Assembly (NCBI GenBank): GCA_025454925.1
Contig: JALONM010000017.1
Coordinates: forward strand, 1 to 52,752
DNA: 52,752 nucleotides
From: Cytophagaceae bacterium
GTDB lineage: Bacteria > Bacteroidota > Bacteroidia > Cytophagales > Cytophagaceae
Direction: 5' to 3'
Both the position numbers and the translations under genes were made by a program. How positions within the stretch are numbered: position 1 is the stretch's first letter; each line of letters opens with the position of its first letter. Under the pieces are notes generated by a model. That model saw only the letters and a program-made list of their open reading frames with translations, did not search any database and was not told where the DNA came from. Shown one piece after another: positions 16,706-26,154 of this stretch.

Positions 16706-17559
16706 TTTTCTGAAAGGTTTCCTTGTGATGCTTTTACCACCAGCTCCCGAAGCGCTTTGCCGAGTCTTGGACCAAATCCGGTAAGCAATTGTCCATCCAT
16801 AGAAATAATTTTTTTGTTTTTCCCAGCCTTTGTTAAGGGTATACCTTGGATCGCAAGGACACCGTTTATTCCGCCTAAGCTTTCCAGACCTGAGTCAAAG
16901 AGCAATATTACGTCGGGGTTGGCAGCCACCAGTGCTTCGGTATTCAGGGGCTTAAAATCGGCATAGTTTTGAATCGCATTGGTGCATCCGGCTAGTTCAA
17001 TCATATCGTGGACGGCTGTACCGGTGCCAGAAGCCAATAAGGTGCCCGCGCCTCGCGCATATAGAAATAAAATGCGCAAAGGTACCGATGGTTTCTTCAG
17101 GTATTTCAGATCTTTTTCTAATTGTTGCACCAACACTTCTCCCTGGGCTTTCCTATCTAAATCTCCAGCTATGCTGCGTATCAAGGTCTTTGTTTCTTCA
17201 ACGTTTGTAGGACGTTTGTACAACCGGAGTTCCAGGCTGCCCAGCTGCTTTTTCATACTCTCCGACAAATCAGATTCATAGCCCAGCAGAAGCGTAGGAC
17301 GCAAGGATAAAATTCCTTCCGCAGAAAAACTTCTGGGGTGACCAATACTGGCAATGGACTTTACTTCCTCAGGATAGGTGCTCGTTACATCGACTCCTAC
17401 CAATCGATCGTTATGTCCAAGAGCGCAAATGATTTCCGTAGCAGTGCCATTGGCCGAAACAATACGTTGTGTATGCAGATGATTAAAAGAACAAAAGAGT
17501 ATGATCAGCGAAAGGCATAGCAGAAGCCTGAAACTATTCGCCTGGATGATTTTTTTCAT
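16702..17559 (-). CDS. hmuT: periplasmic heme-binding protein HmuT
   Basis: The ATG at 17559 gives a 285-residue protein with an N-terminal signal (LLLCLSLIILFCSF); the longer frame begins inside hmuY. The fold is a class III substrate-binding protein with NGTATEIICALGHNDRLVGVD at the start, SAEGILSLRPTLLL and ALVAANPDVILL. Relatives usually have a heme-ligating Tyr in a GYxRxLSAEG segment; this protein has GHPRSFSAEG, so His74 stands where Tyr is expected. Tyr167 (YARG) and His184 are other possible ligands. It overlaps hmuU by an ATGA. Function follows firmly from context and fold; the ligand change is my comparison from memory. Confidence 0.9.
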   Translation of the reverse strand: MKKIIQANSFRLLLCLSLIILFCSFNHLHTQRIVSANGTATEIICALGHNDRLVGVDVTSTYPEEVKSIASIGHPRSFSAEGILSLRPTLLLGYESDLSESMKKQLGSLELRLYKRPTNVEETKTLIRSIAGDLDRKAQGEVLVQQLEKDLKYLKKPSVPLRILFLYARGAGTLLASGTGTAVHDMIELAGCTNAIQNYADFKPLNTEALVAANPDVILLFDSGLESLGGINGVLAIQGIPLTKAGKNKKIISMDGQLLTGFGPRLGKALRELVVKASQGNLSEK

Positions 17560-17569
17560 ACTATATGCG

Positions 17570-18169
17570 TTAAAATCTACCTTGGTTGTCGGACAATACA
17601 TATCGGAAGGAGTAATACCTTGAAACACTGGAAGCTGTTGGTGCACTTGGCATATCCTTGTAATAACTTAAAATCTCAAGTTTGGCATACGTTGTAGTTC
17701 CCCATTTCAGCAGTAACATTTTTCCTGGAATTGGGATGATTAGATGGCTTGGAGGGCCGCTATAGGTATACCATCCTTTGCCACTTCCTGGAGGAATGGC
17801 TGGCGAAGCGCCGTCACTCCGAAATTCAAGTTCTGGCAGGTTGATCAGTTCATCGTATAATCCTGTATATACTGCAGCAGCGACCGAACCAGGACCACTT
17901 GTACCACCATTTACAAGAATGGAAGTTCCTTTCAATGCCAAATGCCAGTTTGAAGTTGCAGAATCGCTGCGTGCTATGGTATCGCCGGTAAGGAGATTGA
18001 AGAAGGTATACCTATTCTTATTTGCTGCGTCAGCATCAAGATTTTTGATGACTACGGATTGCTTAGCAGGCACTATATCGGCCTCCTCCTCTGTTTTCTT
18101 TTTGCAAGCGGTGCATAATGTGGAAATGGCCATGCCAATCCACAGGGAATAGTAGATTTTATTTTTCAT
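17570..18169 (-). CDS. hmuY: HmuY-family heme-binding lipoprotein
   Basis: A 199-residue lipoprotein (lipobox LCTAC, Cys22) with a mature HmuY domain. Recognisable parts are SNWHLALKGTSILVNGGTSGPG, GWYTYSGP, HLIIPIPGKMLLLK and TYAKLEILSYYKDM near the end. HmuY of Porphyromonas gingivalis is a surface or secreted hemophore that takes heme from host proteins and hands it to the receptor HmuR. Which residues bind heme here cannot be told without alignment. The start overlaps the end of hmuR by 11 nt, and hmuT starts 10 nt after its stop. Confidence 0.9.
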   Translation of the reverse strand: MKNKIYYSLWIGMAISTLCTACKKKTEEEADIVPAKQSVVIKNLDADAANKNRYTFFNLLTGDTIARSDSATSNWHLALKGTSILVNGGTSGPGSVAAAVYTGLYDELINLPELEFRSDGASPAIPPGSGKGWYTYSGPPSHLIIPIPGKMLLLKWGTTTYAKLEILSYYKDMPSAPTASSVSRYYSFRYVLSDNQGRF

Positions 18170-20486
18170 AGTTTTTAGATTTAGACCATAGCTGGGAAGA
18201 AAGACTCAGGAAATAAATTCTGCCAGGCAGGTTGGGAAGAAATTCTGCCGAGGTAACATTTAAAATATTTTCAATTCCGGCCTGCACCATCGCATGGCGT
18301 CCCATTTTTTTTCCGGCAGTAAGATTCCATATCCAATATCCTTGAACGTATTCTTCATCCTGATCGAGTATGAGATTTCCATTGGTATCGGCAACTCCAA
18401 ATCGACTCCTGTACATCCCTCTTAGGTGAACATCGGATTTCATTTTGGTGAATGTATAGGAACCTTTTAATTGGAGCATGTGTCTGGATCGATTAAACAA
18501 ACCTCCGTATTGGCTGGCTTCCAGACGATAGATGCGAAAGGTTTTGGGATCTCGGGTGTAGTAGCGACCGGCTCGGATATCGCGAAGCACTTCACGATCT
18601 TTGGCCTCCATCCATTGATAGCCTGCAGAAATTTTTATACGTTCGTTGATCTGCCAGGAACCTTCTGCTTCCAACCCCTGGGTGAATACCTGAGAAAGAT
18701 TCAAATAGGAATACACCAATTGTCCATTGCTTTTTATGGCAACCGGCGTACTGGAAATCAGATGTTGAAGTTCATTTCTAAAAAAGGACAGAGTGGTTTT
18801 TGCTTTTTTATGCCATTGCGATTCCAAGGAAATCTGAAGGGAATAAGACCGCTCCGCTTGCAATCTATTAAACTCTGAAAGAGGAAGAAATGTCTGAGTA
18901 ACGATTCCCTGATTCATCCATTGATCCAGTTGAGCGGCAGCTACCTCGGATCCCAGCACTGAATATCCTTCTGTAGTATTTGAAAAATGGAGGTAGAGTT
19001 GCCTGAAATCTGGAGCTTTAAAACCTCTCCCGGTAGAAATTTTGAGCGCTTGCATGTCGTTCAGATTCCACTTGATTGAAATTTTCGGATTCCACTGATG
19101 TCCATACACGCTGTGCAAATCGGCCCGCATGCCCGAAGAAAATTTTACTTTTCTCGAAAATGCCCATTCCATATTGCTGAACAAAAATACACTACCCATC
19201 CTTTTGGAAGACACATATCGAGAGGATGATACTCCTTCCCAGGTATATCCGGCACCACTTACCCATTCGTGACCTGCTGCAAACTTTTGCTGGTATTGCA
19301 CTTCCGGCCGAAGCAAGGGTTGACGAAACCAGGAATTTTCGATCGGCTGCAAACTGGATGGATCCGACAAGACCGAAGAGGCACGGTACTGCATTCCATA
19401 CCAGCGGAAACTAAGTTTATGTCTTCGTGTTAAGGAATGATCGAGTGAAACTGAAAGAGATGCGTCGTAAAATTTACTATGATCATTTACAATGGTTCCT
19501 GATCCGCCGGTTTGCATCTGCCATTGTGCCTGCTGAAATTGAGCGGCATGACGGCTAAACATATGCAAGGATGTTTTCTTGTTTACTTTCCAGGAAGTCG
19601 TTGCCTGGGCTGTATATTGCTGATGGGGAGGAACCACTTTAATGGTGGATTCGCCCAGGTAATATCCGGAAGTGCGGAAGGCATCTACAAAAAGAGACGA
19701 GGCAATATTTTTACCAGCATAACTGATAGAAGCATTCGCCAGTGCGGAACCATTACTTCCGTAGCGCAATAAGGCTTCTCCTTTCTGACTATTTTTTTTC
19801 GGCTCTTCGGTAATAATATTAATTACTCCTGCCATAGCTTCGCTCCCATACAAACACGAAGCCGGACCTTTGGTGATTTCGATCTGCCGAATATTTCCTA
19901 CGGCTATTCTATTCAAATCAAATGTTCCAGCCGTCCTTCCGATTAATGGTTGTCCGTTTAATAAAATCAGCGTGTATTCCGAACTTAATCCTTGCAATTG
20001 AAGGGAGGCTCCATGATCGCTGACGACAGCAAGCCCTGTTTGTTCTCGCAACACGTCCGACAATCGAGTAGCGCCCATTTGCTTAATTTGTTCTGAGGTG
20101 ATGACGGTGACAGGCACACTCAGATCTTCAACCTTCCGGGGAGTACGTGTTGCAGTCACCACCACTTCGCGCATCCAACTTGCCGATTTCGACACTTCAA
20201 GGAGTAAAAATGTATCGGCAGTAACCGGAATGTTTATACACATGGAATCGAGCGTAGGACCGCTGATGCATAACTGATAATTGCCGACTTTTAACTTTGA
20301 AAATGTAAATGACCCGTCGTGCTTTACCCTTACAGTATCGTGTTGAAGTAGAAAAGCTTTTGTATTTGTAAAGGAAAATATGTCTTCTCCCCAAAGCTTT
20401 CCTTCAAGCACCAAAGCCTGAGATTTAGCCATGGTAGCAAACAAAAGAAGAACTATTCCATACACAAGAATTTTATTAACCTTCAT
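18159..20486 (-). CDS. hmuR: TonB-dependent heme receptor HmuR
   Basis: The 775-residue protein has a signal peptide (to about residue 22), a short carboxypeptidase-regulatory-like domain (25-100), a plug (about 118-230: TRTPRKVEDLSVPVTVIT, LNGQPLIGR, GPASCLYGSEAMAGVINII) and a barrel. The heme-receptor box occurs as FKAPDFRQLYLHFSN at 489-503, the form seen in Bacteroidota HmuR rather than the FRAP-NPNL form of proteobacteria. It imports heme across the outer membrane with TonB energy and is the first gene of the six-gene operon. The -7 element just 4 nt before its ATG suggests a leaderless mRNA. No clear Fur-box-like site is visible. Confidence 0.92.
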   Translation of the reverse strand: MKVNKILVYGIVLLLFATMAKSQALVLEGKLWGEDIFSFTNTKAFLLQHDTVRVKHDGSFTFSKLKVGNYQLCISGPTLDSMCINIPVTADTFLLLEVSKSASWMREVVVTATRTPRKVEDLSVPVTVITSEQIKQMGATRLSDVLREQTGLAVVSDHGASLQLQGLSSEYTLILLNGQPLIGRTAGTFDLNRIAVGNIRQIEITKGPASCLYGSEAMAGVINIITEEPKKNSQKGEALLRYGSNGSALANASISYAGKNIASSLFVDAFRTSGYYLGESTIKVVPPHQQYTAQATTSWKVNKKTSLHMFSRHAAQFQQAQWQMQTGGSGTIVNDHSKFYDASLSVSLDHSLTRRHKLSFRWYGMQYRASSVLSDPSSLQPIENSWFRQPLLRPEVQYQQKFAAGHEWVSGAGYTWEGVSSSRYVSSKRMGSVFLFSNMEWAFSRKVKFSSGMRADLHSVYGHQWNPKISIKWNLNDMQALKISTGRGFKAPDFRQLYLHFSNTTEGYSVLGSEVAAAQLDQWMNQGIVTQTFLPLSEFNRLQAERSYSLQISLESQWHKKAKTTLSFFRNELQHLISSTPVAIKSNGQLVYSYLNLSQVFTQGLEAEGSWQINERIKISAGYQWMEAKDREVLRDIRAGRYYTRDPKTFRIYRLEASQYGGLFNRSRHMLQLKGSYTFTKMKSDVHLRGMYRSRFGVADTNGNLILDQDEEYVQGYWIWNLTAGKKMGRHAMVQAGIENILNVTSAEFLPNLPGRIYFLSLSSQLWSKSKNYEK

Positions 20487-20490
20487 GACA

Positions 20491-20498
20491 CAAACCTA
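20491..20498 (-). promoter_or_regulatory. candidate -7 promoter element of the heme operon (TAGGTTTG)
   Basis: TAGGTTTG on the minus strand matches TAnnTTTG and ends 4 nt before the hmuR ATG. No -33 TTG is found at the usual spacing (the nearest TTG is 15 nt upstream), as would fit an activated promoter. Confidence 0.4.
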
Positions 20499-20733
20499 TA
20501 AACAATTGTATTTCAAGTAAATACTAACTTTCGGGTGTTTTTAATCCTTATAATTCAGGAGAAAAAGGTGCATTTGTGTGGAGGAACGTACTAAAAAAGT
20601 ATGAGTGCTTTTACTGAAAAGGGATTAGAGCCAAAATTCTAATTTACAGATTATTACCAGTTTATTTAGAATAATTATAAATAACTTGGAGGGCTGATTT
20701 AAAAGTTGCACTTTTGCTTATATACACGGAAGT

Positions 20734-21366
20734 ATGCGATTTTATGTTGTAGACGATATGGTGCTGATTCGGGAAGGGCTTAAGCATGTGCTAAAAGAAA
20801 TTCCTGGTGCTGAACTATGCGGAGAAAGTGACTCATTAGAAAAAATTTCGGAGGCACTACTGCACTATAAAGCGGATATTTTATTGCTGGACATGAACCT
20901 CTGCGAAGTTCCTCTTAAAAGTTTTATTCAACAATTAAAAGCCACAGTGCCTGCTATTAAAGTGGTTGTATGGTCTGCCTGTGCCTGCGAACTTCCGATA
21001 TTGGCGGCCATACATTCCGGAATACATGGCTATATACAAAAGAAAAAATTATCGCGAGATGAATTGTTGAATGCGATGAGAAGCCTTCTGCAAGGAAAGG
21101 AATATTTTTCTCAGGAAATACTTCGGATTTTGGTGGGGAATTATTCCAATGAAGGCATACATCGTTTCAGGTTTTCACAGCGTGAACAAGAAATTCTGCC
21201 TTACCTGACTTCGGGAAAAACCAACGAGCAAATTGCACAGGTACTTTTTCTAAGTGAAAATACGGTGGCCACGCACCGAAGGAATATTATGCGCAAGATT
21301 GGTGTAAATAAAACTACTGAGTTAATTCTGTGGGCGAGGGAACATAACTTTCAAGTTCAACCGTAA
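20734..21366 (+). CDS. orphan NarL/FixJ-family response regulator
   Basis: A 210-residue regulator with a receiver domain (Asp7-Asp8, phospho-acceptor Asp53 in LLLDMN, Ser in VVWSACA, Lys within IQKKK) and a C-terminal LuxR helix-turn-helix (FSQREQEILPYLTSGK, LSENTVATHRRNIMRKIG). No histidine kinase gene is adjacent. It is divergent from hmuR with 247 bp between the starts, so it may control the heme operon, but nothing in the sequence proves this. It is a different protein from the regulator at 4831. Confidence 0.9.
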   Translation: MRFYVVDDMVLIREGLKHVLKEIPGAELCGESDSLEKISEALLHYKADILLLDMNLCEVPLKSFIQQLKATVPAIKVVVWSACACELPILAAIHSGIHGYIQKKKLSRDELLNAMRSLLQGKEYFSQEILRILVGNYSNEGIHRFRFSQREQEILPYLTSGKTNEQIAQVLFLSENTVATHRRNIMRKIGVNKTTELILWAREHNFQVQP

Positions 21367-21524
21367 CGGCTGTGCATGCTCGTTCATAGCGTTAATAGGT
21401 GCTTCATAACCACCCAGGAGCGTCTCAATCCTCGAAGGAAATCCTTGTATTTCCGTTATTTAACCTGATTATTTTTTAGAAATAGAGATTCTAGACTAAT
21501 TTCGTATCTATAATATTGGAAGTG

Positions 21525-22400
21525 ATGAAAGTCAGTGGTTTTACCTTTATACGAAACGCCCTCACCTACGATTATCCGATCGTGGAGGCCATTCAATCTA
21601 TATTGCCTATCTGCGATGAGTTTGTAGTGGCGGTGGGGAATTCTGAGGATGAGACGCTGCAGCTGATTCGATCGATCCCTTCCGATAAAATTAAAATCAT
21701 CGAAACGGTTTGGGACGATAGCCAACGAGTGGGAGGCAAAGTATTGGCCATAGAAACCGATAAGGCATTTGCGGCTATTGCAGCAGATTCAGACTGGGCA
21801 TTTTATATTCAGGGTGATGAAGTAGTGCATGAAAAATACCTGCCTGTGATTCGTGAAGCCATGGAAAAAAATGTGCGTGACACATCGATTGATGGTTTAT
21901 TATTTCACTATTTACACTTTTATGGTTCGTATGATTACGTAGGTGTTTCTTCTAATTGGTATAAAAACGAAATCCGCGTCATTCGAAATAATAAAAAAAT
22001 TTATTCTTATCGTGATGCCCAGGGTTTTAGAAAAGAAGATAATCAGAAATTACGGGTTCGATCGATCGATGCATGGATGTATCATTACGGATGGGTGAAA
22101 GATCCGCGATCGATGCAAAAAAAACAATTGAATTTTAACAAGTACTGGCACGACGACGAATGGGTGGATAAGCACGTTGCGAAGTCGGACGCATTTAAAT
22201 ACGAAGAAAAAATGACTGCGCTGGAACGCTTTCAAGGAAGCCATCCTACGGTAATGTTGCCGCGCATTCATGCCTTAAATTGGACCTTTGACCTAGAAAT
22301 TGCGATGAATAAAAAGTCCATCAAAGATCATTTTAAATCGTTGTTGTTTAGATTTTTTGGAATTGATCTTTCTTACAAGAATTACATAAAGGTGAAATAA
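21525..22400 (+). CDS. family 2 glycosyltransferase
   Basis: I use the ATG at 21525 (291 residues); a TTG nine bases upstream is unlikely. The N-terminal GT-A fold shows SGFTFIRNALTYDYPIVEAI, CDEFVVAVGNSEDET and DWAFYIQGDEVVHEKY, with the acidic GDE in the position of the metal-binding DXD-like motif. It resembles cytoplasmic sugar transferases of the WaaE or glycan-assembly kind. There is no signal or membrane anchor, although a basic amphipathic C terminus (DHFKSLLFRFFG) might associate with the membrane. Donor and acceptor are unknown. It stands alone, followed by a repeat-bearing gap. Confidence 0.85.
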   Translation: MKVSGFTFIRNALTYDYPIVEAIQSILPICDEFVVAVGNSEDETLQLIRSIPSDKIKIIETVWDDSQRVGGKVLAIETDKAFAAIAADSDWAFYIQGDEVVHEKYLPVIREAMEKNVRDTSIDGLLFHYLHFYGSYDYVGVSSNWYKNEIRVIRNNKKIYSYRDAQGFRKEDNQKLRVRSIDAWMYHYGWVKDPRSMQKKQLNFNKYWHDDEWVDKHVAKSDAFKYEEKMTALERFQGSHPTVMLPRIHALNWTFDLEIAMNKKSIKDHFKSLLFRFFGIDLSYKNYIKVK

Positions 22401-22852
22401 CGGTTGTTTGGGTATGCGATGGAGCACAGCTTGCGTCCGCGCGTGAGGGACAGAGCAGAAAGCCCGCAGTGGTGGCGCCGGCGCTGCAGGCGGCACCGCG
22501 AGGACTTGCCGCGATGGCCCGACCCAAGTGGCGCCTTAGGCGACATGCCGGGACACGCCCAAAGCAACTAGAAAACGGGGAAATGCTCATGAGAGGGAAG
22601 CGTGACAAGATGATCGGTTACAGATTGTATTTTTTATCGGAAAATGTAATTCCGAGCGCCGCATGCCTGTTGGCAATAGGAAATTAAGAAGAAGTAACGG
22701 GTACAACCGTCGGATAGGATCGTGGAAGGATCTATCTCATTTTAAATTAAAATTTGAAGGCCTCAAATGGCGAATGAAAAAAGATGGATTGACCTCGCAA
22801 TTCAATTTTAATTAGTAAATTTCCCTTCCATGCGCTGTTGCTTTTCAGATTT
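22401..22852. other. intergenic region with an inverted repeat-family copy
   Basis: About 450 bp. A GC-rich repeat occupies 22441-22560. The remainder is AT-rich with no recognisable promoter element or gene. The open frames that cross the repeat are compositional artefacts. Confidence 0.65.
22441..22560 (-). repeat. modular GC-rich dispersed repeat, copy B
   Basis: Read on the minus strand it starts GGGCGTGTCCC (22550-22560), has the core GGGTCGGGCCATCGC and ends GCTCTGTCCCTCACGC (from 22441). The blocks are the same as in copies A and C, with divergent hairpin segments between. Confidence 0.7.
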
Positions 22853-25800
22853 ATGAAGTGTTTGATATTCCCACCGGTATTCATTTCCTGGCCTTCTTAT
22901 GGCAGGTTATATTCCTGTTTTGCCATTTTTTTTATATCGACTCTACTTGCCGGATTTTCCTTAGTGGCAAGGCCCATGGGCCCATTGAAAAAAAACAAAA
23001 AGAAGAAGCACAACCATGCGAATCCGGCATTGATTTTAGCAGACCGGCATTTTGCCCAGCAGGATTATTATTCTGCAGCGCATGAATATGCGAAGGTGGT
23101 AAAACACGACAGCAGTCATGCCTACGCGATGTATAACCTGGCGGAGTGTTATCGATTGTATTATGATTTTAGCAAGGCGGAAGGTGTTTACAAAAAAGTG
23201 GCCGAGCGTTTTCGAAGCACGTATCCGTATGCGCGCTTTTGGTACGCCACGATGCTGAAAGACAATGCTCATTATGCCAGCGCCATCAAGGAATACAAAC
23301 GCTACATCAAAGAGCACACGGACATTGGACTGGAAGCTGAATTGCACCGCCAGCGTGCCTTGCTGGAAATAAAGGGTTGCGAGGAAGCCATTGCAACGTC
23401 GAGCAGTGAAGATCCTTCGTATTTATTTGAGTGTTTGCCCAAGCCTGTAAACAGCAACCAGCATGAGTATGCGTCGATACCGGTAGCGAATGATACGATG
23501 ATTTATATTTCTTCGTCGCGCAAAGGTGGTAAAGGGAAAGATCATTCACTGGGAGGATCGCTGTGTGATTTGTATCGTTTCAAAAAAACCGGTACGCACG
23601 GTTGGTCGGCGATGCACCATGGGCATGACGATTTTAATCAATTGAATACTCCGTTCAATGAAAGCTCCGGGTCGTTTACCGCAGACCACAAAAAATTTTA
23701 TTATACCCGATGCGACGAAAAAATAACAGCCGATAATTTCGAGCAATATAATTGTGCGATTTATGTCAGCGAATTTGTAAACGGCAAATGGTCGGAAGGC
23801 TTGCGTCTGAACGACAACATTAATTTACCAGGCGAGTGGAACAGCCAGCCTTGCATTTCGCCCGACGGCACTACGCTAGTGTTTGTATCGAAGCGTCCAG
23901 GCGGCATGGGTATGCACGATCTCTGGTATTCGAATAGTTTGGGCGATGATAAATGGGGCCCTGCTGCGAACCTGAGCGAGGTAAATACTTTGTTTGTGGA
24001 AATGTCACCGTACTTTGCACCGGACCAAAAAGTACTTTTCTTTTCTTCCAACGGACATGGGGGAAGAGGGGCTATGGACATTTTTATGGTTCGAATTGAT
24101 TCCTTGAATAATATTATTAACCTGGGAGTTCCGTTTAACTCTCACCGCGATGATTTCTTTTTCCGCCTGGGCGATCGCCGGGGATATTTAACGTCCAACA
24201 GAGAAGGCGGTCATGGTTACGATGATATTTACAGCTTCCATATTCCCGACCGTCAATCGTTTGTATGGAGCAAGGATAGTTCGCTGGTGCCTGCTGAAAT
24301 AAAGGCGGAAATAGCACGGAGACTGAAAGAAAAAGCGGACACTTCGGTTATTCTGGAAGCCGCAGATCAGGAAATCATGGAGCTCCGCACGATAGAACTT
24401 TGCTCTATATCGAAAGACTCGCTGATGAACCGCGTAGAAGGAGCCGAGGTAAGTGGATGGGTTCTGAATAGGGAAAACAAACCTGTACTGCAAGGAATTT
24501 ATGTAGTGAAAGATGAATTCGGAAATACGCTGCAAGAAGTACCTGTTGAGGATGGTAGTTGTGATTTATTTATACGGAAAACGGGTTTGAAATCGTATTC
24601 GGTTTTTTATATGACGATGGCATCAGCGAAAGATTCGTTTATAGCAAAACTAAAAATCGATTACCGGAAGAAGCCTGTAGTAGATCATTTGGATGTAAAA
24701 AGCAGTCAATCGTTGATAACGGTGATTGAGCCTAGTGAGGAATACAATAGCATTTCGGTAGAGGGAACACTTCAATTTGATGACAACAAATTACCTGCCG
24801 GCGGATGTATTGTATTGATTGCCGACGATGGATCAACGATAAAGACTACGAAAACCGGCGCTGATGGGAAATTCAGATTCGTAAGTTTACCCGCTAATAA
24901 AACGTATCAGGTTATTCTTCAGCAATCTCCGCACGACCAGTTGCACCCTATTCATGCCCGTGATGTGGAAGTAAAAGGATCTTCGCAAGCAGTGAGCCGA
25001 AATAATTTTGAAAATATTTATTTTGATTTTGATAAATACGAGTTAAGGCCTGAAGCCAGAAAAACGTTGGATGAATTGGTACGGTACTGGCAAAAAAATC
25101 CTGGAATTCAAATCGAACTTTCTGCGAACACGGATAGCTATGGCTCTTTGACGTATAACAAAATGCTGGCCGGTAAGCGCGGAGAACAGGCGATGAACTA
25201 TTTGCTGGAAAAGGGTGTACCAACTTCTGCCCTGATGGTCAATGCGCAAGGAGAATCTAATTTTGTTGCGGAAAATACTAGTGAAGCCGGAAGACAGCTC
25301 AACCGGCGTGTGGAGTTTTACATTCGCGGTGGAAAGAATTATGAAACAGATTTTGTTACCACAATCACGCCTCCAGATAAAACGATCTATGCACTGGCCA
25401 GTGAATACAACATGTCGGTGGAAGAATTAAAATCGGCGAATGGCCTTACCGGGGATGAACTGAAAGCCTATGCACCGCTGCGTGTGAAGCGCTATCCGCA
25501 GGATGTGGCGATACACCACGACCTTGCCAACGATTATGTAACGGATACATCTCAGTTTACAGAAGACCAGAAAATTGTTTTCAAAAAGCAGCAAGCAGAA
25601 AATGCTTCGTTGCAGCAAGATCCTGAGTTTTTAAAACTTGCCGACAGCACCATGGTGCGACAACCTGAAAAGTTTTGGGATCCTTCCTTTGAATATTACA
25701 CGGTACAAGCTGGCAATACGTTGTTTCAAATAGCGCAATTGTATGGCATCCCGGAAATTGAACTGGCGAAACAGAATATGTTAAGTTCTCCATTGGCATT

Positions 25801-25990
25801 GAAGGAAAAACAAGTGCTTCAAATCAATCTGCAGAAAAGAGTAAAATCTGTTGGATACCTGGTGCGGGAAGGAGATACGCTGGAAGGCATTGCCCTTCAA
25901 TATGGATTGGATCTGCAGAAACTTAAATCGCTAAATCGCCTGGAGGGATACGTGCTGCAAAAAGGCATGCTTCTGATTTTTCCCCACTAG
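22853..25990 (+). CDS. PorE-like TPR/PD40/OmpA protein with LysM repeats
   Basis: I use the ATG at 22853 (1045 residues). After a long N-terminal leader with a hydrophobic segment (about 22-39) come TPR-like helices (55-170), a PD40/WD40-like propeller (200-465, with SPDGTTLVFVSKRPGG and PYFAPDQKVLFFSSNG repeats), a linker, a regulatory beta domain (635-695) and an OmpA peptidoglycan-binding domain (715-825: IYFDFDKYELRPEARKTL, NRRVEF). Three LysM-like segments follow at about 840-880, 947-995 and 1001-1045. TPR-propeller-beta-OmpA is the order of PorE, which ties the T9SS to peptidoglycan; added C-terminal LysM repeats are not usual there. Likely role: envelope anchoring, perhaps T9SS. It is monocistronic. 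Confidence 0.85.
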   Translation: MKCLIFPPVFISWPSYGRLYSCFAIFFISTLLAGFSLVARPMGPLKKNKKKKHNHANPALILADRHFAQQDYYSAAHEYAKVVKHDSSHAYAMYNLAECYRLYYDFSKAEGVYKKVAERFRSTYPYARFWYATMLKDNAHYASAIKEYKRYIKEHTDIGLEAELHRQRALLEIKGCEEAIATSSSEDPSYLFECLPKPVNSNQHEYASIPVANDTMIYISSSRKGGKGKDHSLGGSLCDLYRFKKTGTHGWSAMHHGHDDFNQLNTPFNESSGSFTADHKKFYYTRCDEKITADNFEQYNCAIYVSEFVNGKWSEGLRLNDNINLPGEWNSQPCISPDGTTLVFVSKRPGGMGMHDLWYSNSLGDDKWGPAANLSEVNTLFVEMSPYFAPDQKVLFFSSNGHGGRGAMDIFMVRIDSLNNIINLGVPFNSHRDDFFFRLGDRRGYLTSNREGGHGYDDIYSFHIPDRQSFVWSKDSSLVPAEIKAEIARRLKEKADTSVILEAADQEIMELRTIELCSISKDSLMNRVEGAEVSGWVLNRENKPVLQGIYVVKDEFGNTLQEVPVEDGSCDLFIRKTGLKSYSVFYMTMASAKDSFIAKLKIDYRKKPVVDHLDVKSSQSLITVIEPSEEYNSISVEGTLQFDDNKLPAGGCIVLIADDGSTIKTTKTGADGKFRFVSLPANKTYQVILQQSPHDQLHPIHARDVEVKGSSQAVSRNNFENIYFDFDKYELRPEARKTLDELVRYWQKNPGIQIELSANTDSYGSLTYNKMLAGKRGEQAMNYLLEKGVPTSALMVNAQGESNFVAENTSEAGRQLNRRVEFYIRGGKNYETDFVTTITPPDKTIYALASEYNMSVEELKSANGLTGDELKAYAPLRVKRYPQDVAIHHDLANDYVTDTSQFTEDQKIVFKKQQAENASLQQDPEFLKLADSTMVRQPEKFWDPSFEYYTVQAGNTLFQIAQLYGIPEIELAKQNMLSSPLALKEKQVLQINLQKRVKSVGYLVREGDTLEGIALQYGLDLQKLKSLNRLEGYVLQKGMLLIFPH

Positions 25991-26027
25991 TAGGATTTTT
26001 TTGTTTACCTACTCTTCCAAACTAAAA

Positions 26028-26057
26028 GCGGTAAGGCATTTTGCAACACCTTACCGC
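26028..26057. terminator. candidate hairpin terminator
   Basis: GCGGTAAGG (26028-26036) pairs with CCTTACCGC (26049-26057) across a 12-nt loop, between the convergent OmpA and FKBP genes. The nearest T-run is 13 nt beyond, so the call is tentative. Confidence 0.45.
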
Positions 26058-26154
26058 AGGACTCTATTCTTTTTTGGTTTACCTATTCGTGAGCGTCAAG
26101 CTCCAAGGTTGATAAAACCAACCAACCTGCGAATCATGAGCAGGCCGGATACCA

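Noticed and set aside
20662-20684. AT-only inverted repeat (TTATTTA and complement, 9-nt gap) between hmuR and the orphan regulator
   Set aside because: Low complexity in AT-rich DNA; it does not resemble a Fur box and may be chance.
22348-22687. Several open frames crossing the GC-rich repeat
   Set aside because: They are stop-poor only because of GC-rich repeat composition and do not resemble proteins.
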